Assembly (NCBI RefSeq): GCF_002368035.1
Contig: NZ_AP018222.1
Location: forward strand, 5,219,508-5,283,507
DNA from: Nostoc linckia NIES-25
Lineage (GTDB): Bacteria; Cyanobacteriota; Cyanobacteriia; Cyanobacteriales; Nostocaceae
Direction: 5' to 3'
Length of the DNA stretch: 64,000 nucleotides
A program made the translations under genes and the position numbers. The notes under the pieces were generated by a model. That model saw nothing but the letters and a program-made list of their open reading frames with translations. It searched no databases and had not been told where the DNA came from. Below, one piece after another: positions 26,494 through 36,026 of the stretch (its first letter is position 1; every line of letters begins with the position of its first letter).

Positions 26494-28395
26494 ATGGCGA
26501 ATATCAATGGGACTAAAAATGATGATACTCTCAATGGCAGCAACTTACCGGATACCATTAACGGTCTATTAGGCAACGATACCATTACAGCTAAAGAGGG
26601 AAACGACACCTTAAGTGGTGGAAGCGGCAAAGATACATTTATTTACAAATTGGGCGATGGCACTGATTTCATCAGCGATTTTGGTGGCATTGGTAAAGGA
26701 ACAAACCCAACAGCAGCGGTTATTGCCGAAGTTGATACGCTAATATTCCAAAGCTATGGCTTAACAGCAAGAAATTTGTTACTTACCCAGAATGGCACAA
26801 ATTTGGAAATCACCTTTGAAAGGGTGGATGATGCCAAAGTCATCTTGCAAAACTTTGCCCTAGAAAACCTGGATAACCTTAGCAAATCCACCACAGCCAC
26901 TGTAGACTTGGGCAATATTGTGTTTTATGAACAAACTAGCACCACGGACAGCTTTGATGTTTTCGATGCCAACTCCAACCAAAGCACTATTTTCAACAAG
27001 AATACAGTTACTTTCTTTAACGACCTGAACAATAATGTTAAAGGCTTTGATAACTCAGATGATGTCATCAATGGTCAGGGAGGTAATGACAAAATCCGGG
27101 GGTTAAGTGGCAACGACCTTTTGAGGGGTGGAACAGGCAACGATACTCTCATTGGTGGTGCGGGGAATGATACTCTCGTTGGTGGCGCGGGGAATAACTT
27201 GCTCAATGGTGACATTGACGATGATTTACTCTCTATCTATAGCTACTACGACATCTATGACTACCCTCCCTATAAAAACAACCCTCGTTCAGATGGCAAT
27301 AATACCCTCAACGGTGGTGCTGGCAATGATACTTTGATTGCTAGTCGTTCAACAGGCAATAACTTGCTTGATGGCGGCGATGGCAATGATTCTCTAGACA
27401 TCTCTGGTTACGACGAGTATGTGCTACATAGCGACTATAGCGCTTTAGGCAATAACACCCTTAAAGGAGGTGCTGGTTTTGATAACTTGAATGCTAACTA
27501 TTCATCAGGTGATAATCTACTCAGTGGTGGCGCTGACAATGATAACTTAAGTGCTAGTGGTTCAAAAGGTAATAATCTACTTTCTGGGGGCGATGGCAAT
27601 GATTATGTCTCCGTCTCTGGTCAGTACCAGTACGAGTTCGACTCATACGGACGTTTCCCTACCTTTAATTTCGACTCTCGTTCCTTAGGCAATAACACCC
27701 TCAACGGTGGTAATGGCAATGATACCTTGAGTGCTAGCGGTTCAAAAGGCAATAACCTGCTCTCTGGTGGCAATGGCAATGATTATCTAAACATCTCTGG
27801 CTCGTATTCTTATTATTCCAACGAATACTACGATGAATACGACCAAACGTACTACTACTCAGCCAGCGAAAACGACTCTAGATCCCTTGGTAATAATACC
27901 CTCAAGGGTGGTGCTGGTGACGATACCTTAAATGCTGGCGGTTCAACGGGCAATAATCTGCTCTCTGGAGGCGATGGCAATGATTATATCTCTGCCTTGA
28001 ATGCCTCTGGTAATAACATCATTAAGGGTGACTATGGTAATGATACCCTAAATGGTGGTTTTGGTAATGATACCCTCTATGGAGGAAGCGGTATTGATAC
28101 CTTTGGTTTCAAAAGTTTCAATGAAGGGTTAGATACTATTTATGACTTTAATGCGACTAATGAGGTGATTAGCATAGCTTTTGGCTACGATTTTGGCGCA
28201 AAAGGTGTACTTTCATCTACCCAGTTCACCATTGGAACATCTGCAACAACAAATGCTCAACGATTAATTTACAACTCTACGACAGGTGCATTGTTCTTCG
28301 ATGAAGATGGCAGTGGAAGTACGTTTAGCCAGCTACAATTTGCACAACTATCTGCCGGGTTGTTACTAACTAACAACAATTTCGTGATTATTTAA
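26494..28395 (+). CDS. RTX-type calcium-binding repeat protein, array gene 1
   Basis: A 633-aa acidic glycine/aspartate-rich protein. It has N-terminal RTX nonapeptides (GNDTLNGS-like), then a shared module (FGGIGKGTNPTAAVIAEVDT, then NSDDVINGQGGNDKIRGLSG). Central repeats alternate NNTLNGGAGNDTL with NNLLSGGDGNDYLSISG and carry variable Tyr-rich loops such as YSNEYYDEYDQTYYYS. The shared C-terminus ends in LLTNNNFVII, with a hydrophobic tail like type I secretion signals. RTX repeats bind calcium and fold into a beta-roll outside the cell. No signal peptide. The ribosome-binding site is AGGAAGG. It is secreted or surface-associated by inference; no enzyme domain is seen. Confidence 0.85.
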   Translation: MANINGTKNDDTLNGSNLPDTINGLLGNDTITAKEGNDTLSGGSGKDTFIYKLGDGTDFISDFGGIGKGTNPTAAVIAEVDTLIFQSYGLTARNLLLTQNGTNLEITFERVDDAKVILQNFALENLDNLSKSTTATVDLGNIVFYEQTSTTDSFDVFDANSNQSTIFNKNTVTFFNDLNNNVKGFDNSDDVINGQGGNDKIRGLSGNDLLRGGTGNDTLIGGAGNDTLVGGAGNNLLNGDIDDDLLSIYSYYDIYDYPPYKNNPRSDGNNTLNGGAGNDTLIASRSTGNNLLDGGDGNDSLDISGYDEYVLHSDYSALGNNTLKGGAGFDNLNANYSSGDNLLSGGADNDNLSASGSKGNNLLSGGDGNDYVSVSGQYQYEFDSYGRFPTFNFDSRSLGNNTLNGGNGNDTLSASGSKGNNLLSGGNGNDYLNISGSYSYYSNEYYDEYDQTYYYSASENDSRSLGNNTLKGGAGDDTLNAGGSTGNNLLSGGDGNDYISALNASGNNIIKGDYGNDTLNGGFGNDTLYGGSGIDTFGFKSFNEGLDTIYDFNATNEVISIAFGYDFGAKGVLSSTQFTIGTSATTNAQRLIYNSTTGALFFDEDGSGSTFSQLQFAQLSAGLLLTNNNFVII

Positions 28396-28449
28396 GCTTA
28401 ATTTGAAAATGCTAGGACTTACCCATTGACAGAAAATACCACATCTGTC

Positions 28450-28678
28450 GTAGGGGCTTTAGCATTGCTCATTGGTGTCAACTTAACGTGAAACCCTGAT
28501 AGAAAGGTGATGAGCGAGTTCTACTCATTTACCATCAAGAACCGCGTTACCCCACCCTGGCTTTGCTGACGCAAAACCTCCCCTCCCCTTGGCAAGGGGA
28601 GGGGTTGGGGGTGGGGTAAAACGATTGTGGGGCAATTTGAGCTTAAGTTGACACGTATGAGCACTGCTGTGCCCCTGC
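28450..28678 (+). mobile_element. MITE-like element, copy B
   Basis: A 229-bp relative of the elements at 18066 and 53815, with ~36-bp terminal inverted repeats and the same GATGAGCGAGTTCTACTCA internal segment. Right end slightly decayed. It lies downstream of RTX gene 1 and about 90 bp from an M67 gene fragment. Confidence 0.8.
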
Positions 28679-28769
28679 TCCCCTGTGGTATTAATGATAA
28701 GTCTTTAACCGGACACGATATTACCCTCACCAGCCAGATAAACCAAGATTGCATCACAAAATTGTCTGG

Positions 28770-28829
28770 TTAGATGTTTCGAGCATAGGTGCGGAGACTT
28801 TGCAAGTGCTGTTGACTAAATTCAATCAT
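28770..28829 (-). pseudogene. 5' fragment of an M67 metallopeptidase gene
   Basis: The minus strand encodes MIEFSQQHLQSLRTYARNI and then a stop. This aligns with the N-terminus of the intact M67 protein at 25914 (MIEFNPEHLETIRTHAENM), and the bases just upstream of the two ATGs also match (TCTGCGTTT). No further homology follows, so the rest of the gene is lost. It suggests that a segment containing the M67 5' end was duplicated when the RTX region expanded. Confidence 0.7.
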
Positions 28830-28890
28830 ATCTGCGTTTGTAATTTTATCCTCCTTTAGGGGTTTTTGCTTGGGTACGAGATGTGCTATA

Positions 28891-28993
28891 AACATCTTGC
28901 AAAAGTGCTTTTTGCAAGAGGTGGGAAAAGGTTAAAGGGGAAAGGGAAAATACCAAACCTTTCCCCTTTTCCCGGCTTCTGCAAGAAGTCTTA
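28891..28993. mobile_element. Small element with ATCTTGCA/TGCAAGAAGT ends
   Basis: About 100 bp bounded by inverted CTTGCAAAAGT-type ends, with a GGGGAAAGGG...CCTTTCCCC interior. Related elements are at 49791-49905 and 50854-50988. Confidence 0.6.
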
Positions 28994-30563
28994 TATACTA
29001 GTTTTTTACGATCGCCAAAAAATCCCACAAATCAATCAAAAGTTTTCCTCTACTATTCCCCACTCGCGATTACCTAAGGAAGTTGGCACGATAAAACCAA
29101 ACTCTACGAAGAAAAAATCACCCAGCTAAAACCCTTATTCTTATTAGTTATTTGCCATTTATTATTGCCTTATTTTAACGATAATTATTGACGCCGACTA
29201 CATGTTTTCAAAAGAGCGATCGCTAACTTAAGATGTATTTTTACTGAATATATTTTTACTCATTGCCTCGATTATCTGTTTCTTGAGATGAGTATGAAGA
29301 ATACACAAAGATAAGTAAACCTTGATTTAAATTAACAACGCTCTTTGCCCCATAAGGAATTCGAGGCTTCCTCAGAATTATCTGTTTAGCAAAATTGACG
29401 AAATATCAGGGCTTCAACACCTAACTTTCATGGAAAATCAGTACTTAAACATATACTTTTTTCAGGGAATAATATGAAGAGTATGCAAAGATATGGTTTT
29501 AGGCATAGACATCTAAGTAAATATTCAGTATTTAGTTAGTATGGTGTTACTTAAATGTTTGCTATTCTGATAGTTAAACGCCCACAGGTAATACTTTATA
29601 AGCAATGCAAAAAAAATTTCTTTGCTTATTCGTTTTTATCTGTAGACTGTCTGCTATTTTCAAGCTAGACGTTAGTGCGATCGCTCGCATAACTATGGCA
29701 TGAAAATATTTTTTGCTGAGTTACAATTAGCCAGCCATCAATCTCCATTTTCAAAACAGCCGCTCATGGAAAAAACTCACAGCCAACAAACTTCTCTTAT
29801 TACTCCCTGCTCCCTTTTTCAAGCTAGATCTCGCAAACTAGTATTATTGAGAGTTCTAGCAGAAAGCAACTAGAAATTCTGAGAATTGATGTGTTTTCAA
29901 TATCACTTTGATTCCCGGAATAAATTCTGTGGATGTAAAATAATGTAAAGAATATGCAAAGATATTTGTTTAAATATAGACATCTAAGTAAATATTCACT
30001 ATTTAATTAGTATGATCTTATTTATATGTTCCCTATTCCGAAGTTAAACACTCTAGGGCGTTGGCGTACTCCTAAGTCGAAACAAGCTAGCAAGAGCGTC
30101 TCCTAGAGAAGGCATCGCCCACAAGGAAACCAGAAAAATTTTTTTCCTATTTCCTGAAAACTGGTTGTTATTTTCAAACTAGTAGGGCTAAGCCTTGGAA
30201 AATAGTTAAAAAGTTTGGTCAAGAAATTCCTTTTTAAACTCCTGACCGCTGGAATAATTATGTCTTTGGTTAGACATCTATGGCTGTGACAACACCAACG
30301 GCTAAGAAAACCTTCGTGGTTAAAGAGTGAAAAAAGAGATTTGCTCGTATTGAAAGGGCTGAACTTAGATAGTTCTAAATAGTTTGGATAAGACCTACTT
30401 GCAAGCGAGTCAACAAGGCAGGTATTGGTACAATCCCTAAACCTGAAAGCCGATAGTGAAGTATGCCGATACATTTGATTTTCGGTGAATTATTGATGCC
30501 ACAAAACAGTATCAATAATAGATAACTCAAGTTAAAAAGAATTTGATTTAGCAGGAAAAATTT
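28994..30563. other. Long non-coding region upstream of RTX gene 2
   Basis: No supportable gene in about 1.57 kb. It contains two copies of the RTX distal leader block (29478-29560 and 29942-30040) in direct orientation, and the proximal leader element at about 30365-30410. A dispersed GGCGTTGGCG...AGAGAAGGCATCGCC repeat lies at 30056-30111. The duplicated leader suggests that an RTX gene or its 5' part was once here and was lost. Confidence 0.55.
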
Positions 30564-32960
30564 ATGGCGAATATTATTGGAACCATTGGTAACGATACCC
30601 TACTAGGCACTAACAGTGCAGATACAATTAACGGTAAAGCTGGCAACGATCTCATCACAGCAAAGCAGGGCAATGACACCTTAACTGGTGGTGGTGGTAA
30701 CGATATATTTGTTTATAAGTTTGGTGACGGCACTGATATAATCACAGATTTTGGTGGAGTGGGTAAAGGCACAAATCCTTCCGCAACAGTCATTGCTGAA
30801 GTGGATACTATCAAATTTGAAGACTTTAGTGCCAGAAATATGCTGCTGACCCAGAATTGCAGCAATTTAGAAATCACCTTTGAAGGAGTAGATGATACAA
30901 AAGTCATCTTACAAAACTTCAAATTAGAAAACTTGGAGAACCTGAAAGCTTCTGGAACAAGACCAGCGATCGGCAACATTCTCTTTTATAACCAAACTAA
31001 TATCACCGACAGTTTTAATGTTCTCAATGCCAACTCGACTGAAACTAACCTGGGTATCAAGAACACGGTTACTTTTCTTAATGACCTCGATAATAATATT
31101 ACGGGTTTAGATAACTCAGACGATGTTGTCAATGGTCAAGGGGGCAACGATCGAATCGATGGCAAGAGTGGCAACGACCTTTTAAGGGGTGGTATCGGCA
31201 ATGATACTCTCATTGGTGGTGTGGGCAATGATACTCTCATTGGTGGTGCAGGCAATAACACCCTTAAGGGTAATGCTGGTGACGATTACTTGAGAGCTGA
31301 CTTTTTAACAGGCAATAACCTGTTGGATGGTGGCGATGACAATGATTCTCTCTTTGCGTCTGGAAACCAGTACTTAAACACTATTGCCTCAGGCAATAAT
31401 ACCCTCAAGGGTGGTGCTGGTGACGATTTATTGAATGCAGACATTTCAACAGGCGATAACTTCCTGGATGGAGGAAATGGTAATGATAATCTCTCCGCTC
31501 AAGGCCAGGAGGACTTCGGCGAAGGTGGATATTTGCATCTCTATTTTGCCTCAGGCAACAACACTCTCAAAGGCGGCGCTGGTAAAGATTACTTGAATGT
31601 TAACATTTCGACAGGCGATAACCTACTCTTTGGGGGCGTTGGTGACGATTTCTTGAGCGCTAGAGATTCAACAGGTGATAACCTACTTTCTGGGGAGGAT
31701 GGCAATGATGCACTCGTCCTTTCTAGCTCATATATTGATGGGGTGTCTGGTAATAATACCCTCAAAGGTGGCGCTGGTGAGGATGACATTGAAGTTACAA
31801 ATTTAACAGGTAGCAATCTACTAGATGGTGGCGAAGGCAATGACATTTTCATTTTAGACGATTTCTCTACTGTCGTTTCCTCCTTAATAACTCAAACGGT
31901 AGATGGAGGAACAGGTAACGACGATGTTATGTACATCAATTTCTACTATGGCAGTTCTACTGAGGCGATCGCATCTACTTTCAATGCCAGTACTAACACT
32001 GGCTCAATTACGGTGGGTAAAAATCAGATTAACTACAGTAATATCGAAAGATTAGGTATTAGAGGTACATACGAAGACGACAATATTGTCGGGACTAATG
32101 GTAACGATACACTTTACGGTGGCAGTAATGGCAATGATACGATTATTGGTGGTAAAGGTAATGATTACTTAGATCTCGACGCTTCAACAGGTAATAACCT
32201 GCTCTCTGGAGACGATGGTAATGATTCTCTGTTTGCTGATGGCTCCTTAGTATACTACCGCGACTATTTGGTGTCTGCGGATGCTATCTCTGGCAATAAT
32301 ACCCTCAACGGTGGTGTTGGTAACGATATCTTGAATGTTAACTTTTCAAGTGGTAATAACCTGCTCTCTGGAGGTGATGGCAATGATTCTCTATTTGCCT
32401 CTGCCCAGTTCGACTACACCAGCAACGATAGATATGATTCCTCTGGTAATAACACTCTCAACGGTGGTGCTGGTGACGATCGCTTGGATATTAGCTACTC
32501 ATTAGGTGATAATTTACTTAATGGTGGTGATGGCAATGATACTCTCACTGCCTCTGCTGCCACTGGTAAGAACACCCTCAAAGGTGGTAATGGCAATGAT
32601 GTCCTCGCAGGCGGCAAGGGTAATGATAGCCTAATTGGAGGAAGTGGTACTGATACCTTTGTTTTCAATGGTTTTAATGAAGGTAGTAGCGATCGCATTT
32701 ATGACTTTAACGCCACGAATGAAGTAATTCAAGTATCGGCTCTTGGCTTTGGTGGCGGTTTATCAGCAGGTGTACTAAAAGCTAGTCAGTTTAAAATCGG
32801 TACATCTGCAACCACAAGTAGTCAGCGATTTATTTACAACTCAACTACAGGTGCGTTGTTATTTGACCAAGATGGCAGTGCAGGTGCATTCGCTCAAGTA
32901 CAATTTGCTTTAGTTACTACTGGGTTGCCGTTAACCAACAACAACTTTGTGGTTGTTTAA
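30564..32960 (+). CDS. RTX-type calcium-binding repeat protein, array gene 2
   Basis: A 798-aa paralog with the same N-terminal module (FGGVGKGTNPSATVIAEVDT) and C-terminal module (TSSQRFIYNSTTGALLFDQD, ending NNFVVV). The centre has more than a dozen RTX-like units, with STGDNLLSGEDGND and GNNTLKGGAGEDDI patterns. It also holds one copy of an inserted ~55-aa module ending in NIERLGIRGTYEDDNIVG. It has fewer Tyr-rich loops than gene 1. Ribosome-binding site GCAGGAAAAA before the ATG. Followed by a strong hairpin terminator at 33011. Inferred to be exported and calcium-binding. Confidence 0.85.
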   Translation: MANIIGTIGNDTLLGTNSADTINGKAGNDLITAKQGNDTLTGGGGNDIFVYKFGDGTDIITDFGGVGKGTNPSATVIAEVDTIKFEDFSARNMLLTQNCSNLEITFEGVDDTKVILQNFKLENLENLKASGTRPAIGNILFYNQTNITDSFNVLNANSTETNLGIKNTVTFLNDLDNNITGLDNSDDVVNGQGGNDRIDGKSGNDLLRGGIGNDTLIGGVGNDTLIGGAGNNTLKGNAGDDYLRADFLTGNNLLDGGDDNDSLFASGNQYLNTIASGNNTLKGGAGDDLLNADISTGDNFLDGGNGNDNLSAQGQEDFGEGGYLHLYFASGNNTLKGGAGKDYLNVNISTGDNLLFGGVGDDFLSARDSTGDNLLSGEDGNDALVLSSSYIDGVSGNNTLKGGAGEDDIEVTNLTGSNLLDGGEGNDIFILDDFSTVVSSLITQTVDGGTGNDDVMYINFYYGSSTEAIASTFNASTNTGSITVGKNQINYSNIERLGIRGTYEDDNIVGTNGNDTLYGGSNGNDTIIGGKGNDYLDLDASTGNNLLSGDDGNDSLFADGSLVYYRDYLVSADAISGNNTLNGGVGNDILNVNFSSGNNLLSGGDGNDSLFASAQFDYTSNDRYDSSGNNTLNGGAGDDRLDISYSLGDNLLNGGDGNDTLTASAATGKNTLKGGNGNDVLAGGKGNDSLIGGSGTDTFVFNGFNEGSSDRIYDFNATNEVIQVSALGFGGGLSAGVLKASQFKIGTSATTSSQRFIYNSTTGALLFDQDGSAGAFAQVQFALVTTGLPLTNNNFVVV

Positions 32961-33010
32961 GGCTAATTAGCGTTCCATTACTCGACGGCAAGTAACATCA
33001 GAAATTATGA

Positions 33011-33044
33011 GAATGCGAGGTGTGATTCTACACACCTCGCATTC
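33011..33044 (+). terminator. Perfect 14-bp-arm hairpin after RTX gene 2
   Basis: Arms GAATGCGAGGTGTG and CACACCTCGCATTC enclose the loop ATTCTA, 50 bp after the stop codon. There is no U-run of note. A related GAATGCGAG/CTCGCATTC hairpin follows RTX gene 5 at 41273-41306. Confidence 0.75.
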
Positions 33045-33810
33045 ATTGTCAGTAAAAGGTTTCAAGGTTATGTAAAGTTATTTATTTAGAGAACAATAGC
33101 TCAGTAAATATTTTGTATATTAGTTTATTGACGGCTTATTGCAACCTTGCTAAAAATTAATCTCTTTATTCCCCTTACCTATTCCCTATTTTTCAGCTAG
33201 ACATTTAAGGCGTTGGCGAAGCCCGCCGTACCCCTACGGGGAAGCAAGCTACGCGACGCGTCTCGTAGAGAAGGCATCGCTCAAAACAAGGGCATAAATA
33301 CACTAAACAATTTGCACAAGCTTGAACTACACCATCTATGTTTGGTAGCTAGGCATAGAGGCTATTCTAATTCTGAATTCCACTCAGAACAACGAAACAG
33401 CCTCCAGTTTTGCTCGTAAATTTTGACTTCTGCTGTATTTTTTTCCTGATTTTCAATCTAGTAAGGCTTATGCATTTACAAAAAAATAAAAACAAACATC
33501 AACTGTGGAGATGGAGCATTCAAGCTGGATTTTGTGATGCTTGTTGAGCATTTATAAAAGCATGAATACGACTAATTTTTCACATACTTAAAAATTTGTA
33601 AAGTGCTTAAGACTTAGATAGTTTTAATGTTTGGATAAGTAATACTTGCAAATCCGCAAAAGGAGAATCTTCCGCAAAATTAGTGACCTCAAGGATGACA
33701 TAAAAGTATGCCAGAAGCGTCAACTTTTGGTAAATTATTTGCGCGTTCAGATAGCACTAACACCAAAAACACAACAAACTTCAAAAATTTGGTTCAATTA
33801 GGAAAAAGTT
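33045..33810. other. Non-coding leader region of RTX gene 3
   Basis: Contains the distal leader block (33066-33130), a composite dispersed repeat (GCGTTGGCGAAGCCCGCCG ... TCTCGTAGAGAAGGCATCGC, about 33210-33285), the GCTAGT-AAGGCTTATGCATTTAC element near 33460, and the proximal leader element (TTAGATAGTTTTAATG, TTTGGATAAG, CTTGCAAA) at about 33610-33655. Confidence 0.55.
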
Positions 33811-35868
33811 ATGGCAAATATCATTGGAACCAACGGTAACGATACCCTACTAGGTACTACGAGCGCCGACACGATTAACGGTAAACTTGGCAATGATACG
33901 ATTACAGGAAACCAAGGCAACGATACCCTGACTGGTGGCGGTGGTAAGGATAGATTTGTTTACAATTTGGGTGACGGCATTGATACGATTACTAATTTTG
34001 GTGGAGTGGGTAAAGGCACAAACCCAACAGCAGGCGTTATTGCCGAAGTTGATACTATCAAATTCAATGGCTATGGATTGACTGCGCGATATTTATTACT
34101 GACTCAAAATGGCACAGATTTGGAAATCTCCTTTGAAAGAGAGGCTGATACAAAAGTCATTTTGAAAAACTTCAAGCTAGAAGACTTGGATAACCTAAAA
34201 GCTACTCCAACAAGACCTGCCATAGGTAATATCTTGTTTGATGGGGAAACTAGCATCACTGATAGTTTTAATGTTCTGGATGCCAACTCCACAGAAACAA
34301 CTATTGGGATTGCAAACACAGTCACCTTCCTTAATGATCTCGCTAACAATATTACTGGCTTAGACAACTCAAATGATGTGATAAATGGTCAAGGAGGTAA
34401 TGACAAAATCGACGGCTTGGATGGTAATGACTTGCTGCGGGGAGGTGCGGGCAATGATACTCTCATTGGTGGTGCAAGAAATGATACTCTTGTTGGTGAT
34501 GCAGGGAATGATAGTCTTGTTGGTGGTACAGGCAATGACTTTTTAAGCGGTGGTATTGGTAATGACCTGCTGCAAGGTGATGCCGGAAATGATACTCTGA
34601 GTGATAGTGTAGGAAATAATACCCTTGAGGGTGGCGCTAATGACGATTATTTATATGTTTATAGTGTTTATGGTTCAGAAGGCCATAACCTGCTCTGTGG
34701 AGGCAATGGGAGTGATTTTCTGAGCGCTTTTCGTAGCTCAGGTAATAATACCCTCAATGGTGGCGCTGGTAATGATAGGTTTAATATTATCCTTTCAGAA
34801 GGTGATAACCTCTTGAATGGAGGTGATGGGAACGATAGTCTCTCTGGCTCTGACGTATTCGATGATGACGGAAGGATCTCTGGCAGCTCAGGCAATAACA
34901 CGCTCAACGGTGGTGCTGGTGACGATGCCTTAAATACTAGGGCTGCATTAGGCAATAACCTCCTTGATGGTGGTGATGGTAATGACTATCTCGATGCCTC
35001 AGGTGGCTTGGGCTTGGATAATGTATCGTCTGGAAATAACACACTCATTGGTGGCAATGGTGATGATTGGTTGGATGCCAGCCTTTCATTAGGTGATAAT
35101 TTAGTTGATGGTGGCAATGGTAATGACTATATCTCTATCTCTGGTGTATTTAACTTAACTGGACTTAACGCCAGTGGAAATAACACTCTCAAGGGCGGTG
35201 CTGGTAACGATACCTTCAATGCTGACTTTTCATCAGGGGATAATCTCATTGATTGTGGCGATGGCAATGATATTTTTTCTGCCTTTGGTGTCACTGGCAA
35301 TAATACGATAAATGGCGGTACGGGTAATGATTTGTTGAACATCGATTACAGTAATGCTAACGAAGGAATCACAACGACATTCAATACCACCACCAAGATT
35401 GGATCTATTACTCAAGGCACGAATCAGGTTACTTATAAAAATATAGAACGATTAAATATCAGAGGTACAGCCTACGATGACAAGATTGTAGGGAGTAATG
35501 GCAACGATACCCTCAGTGGTGACAGGGGTAATGATAGCCTTTATGGAGGAAGCGGTATTGATACTTTTGCTTTCCAGGGTTCCTTTGAAACCAGCAGTCG
35601 CATTTATGACTTTAACGCCACTAATGAAGTAATTCAGGTATCATCTATTGGTTTTGGTAGCGGCTTATCAAAAGGTGTACTTTTAGCTAATCAGTTCACT
35701 ATTGGAGCAGCTGCAACGACTAGCACTCAAAGGTTTATTTATAACTCGACTACAGGTGCATTGTTCTTTGACGAGGATGGCAGTGCAAGTGTATTCACTC
35801 AGGCACAATTAACACGACTATCTGCTGGGTTGTCATTAACTAACAACAATTTTGTAGTTGTATTTTGA
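33811..35868 (+). CDS. RTX-type calcium-binding repeat protein, array gene 3
   Basis: A 685-aa paralog starting MANIIGTNGNDTLLGTTSAD. The shared N-terminal module is followed by canonical RTX nonapeptides in tight tandem (LVGGTGNDFLSGGIGND), longer alternating units, one YKNIERLNIRGTAYDD module and the common C-terminal module ending NNFVVVF. Its first ~140 residues are almost the same as gene 4, which follows after only 158 bp without a distal leader block, so genes 3 and 4 may be co-transcribed. Predicted secreted calcium-binding beta-roll protein. Confidence 0.85.
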   Translation: MANIIGTNGNDTLLGTTSADTINGKLGNDTITGNQGNDTLTGGGGKDRFVYNLGDGIDTITNFGGVGKGTNPTAGVIAEVDTIKFNGYGLTARYLLLTQNGTDLEISFEREADTKVILKNFKLEDLDNLKATPTRPAIGNILFDGETSITDSFNVLDANSTETTIGIANTVTFLNDLANNITGLDNSNDVINGQGGNDKIDGLDGNDLLRGGAGNDTLIGGARNDTLVGDAGNDSLVGGTGNDFLSGGIGNDLLQGDAGNDTLSDSVGNNTLEGGANDDYLYVYSVYGSEGHNLLCGGNGSDFLSAFRSSGNNTLNGGAGNDRFNIILSEGDNLLNGGDGNDSLSGSDVFDDDGRISGSSGNNTLNGGAGDDALNTRAALGNNLLDGGDGNDYLDASGGLGLDNVSSGNNTLIGGNGDDWLDASLSLGDNLVDGGNGNDYISISGVFNLTGLNASGNNTLKGGAGNDTFNADFSSGDNLIDCGDGNDIFSAFGVTGNNTINGGTGNDLLNIDYSNANEGITTTFNTTTKIGSITQGTNQVTYKNIERLNIRGTAYDDKIVGSNGNDTLSGDRGNDSLYGGSGIDTFAFQGSFETSSRIYDFNATNEVIQVSSIGFGSGLSKGVLLANQFTIGAAATTSTQRFIYNSTTGALFFDEDGSASVFTQAQLTRLSAGLSLTNNNFVVVF

Positions 35869-36026
35869 TGCTTTTTGAGCATTTATCAAAGGCTGCTAAT
35901 GTGAAAATTTGCACATCCTGAGAAAGCTGAAAACATAAAGCGTTGGCAAATTATTAGTGGATTCAAACAGTACTAACAAGAGAAAAGTGAAAAACCGTAA
36001 AAAATTGATTTAAGTAGGAAAAAGTA

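Noticed and set aside
28521..28757. 78-aa minus-strand ORF
   Set aside because: Most of it lies within MITE copy B, and its start lies in flanking sequence; it is not a gene.
29084..29170. Possible coding remnant reading KLYEEKITQLKPL
   Set aside because: Too short, no start, and not recognised; left as unexplained sequence.
30103..30474. 123-aa minus-strand ORF in the RTX gene 2 leader
   Set aside because: It covers the conserved leader element and a dispersed repeat; no start context or family match.
33213..33419. 68-aa ORF before RTX gene 3
   Set aside because: Begins within a dispersed palindromic repeat; no coding features.
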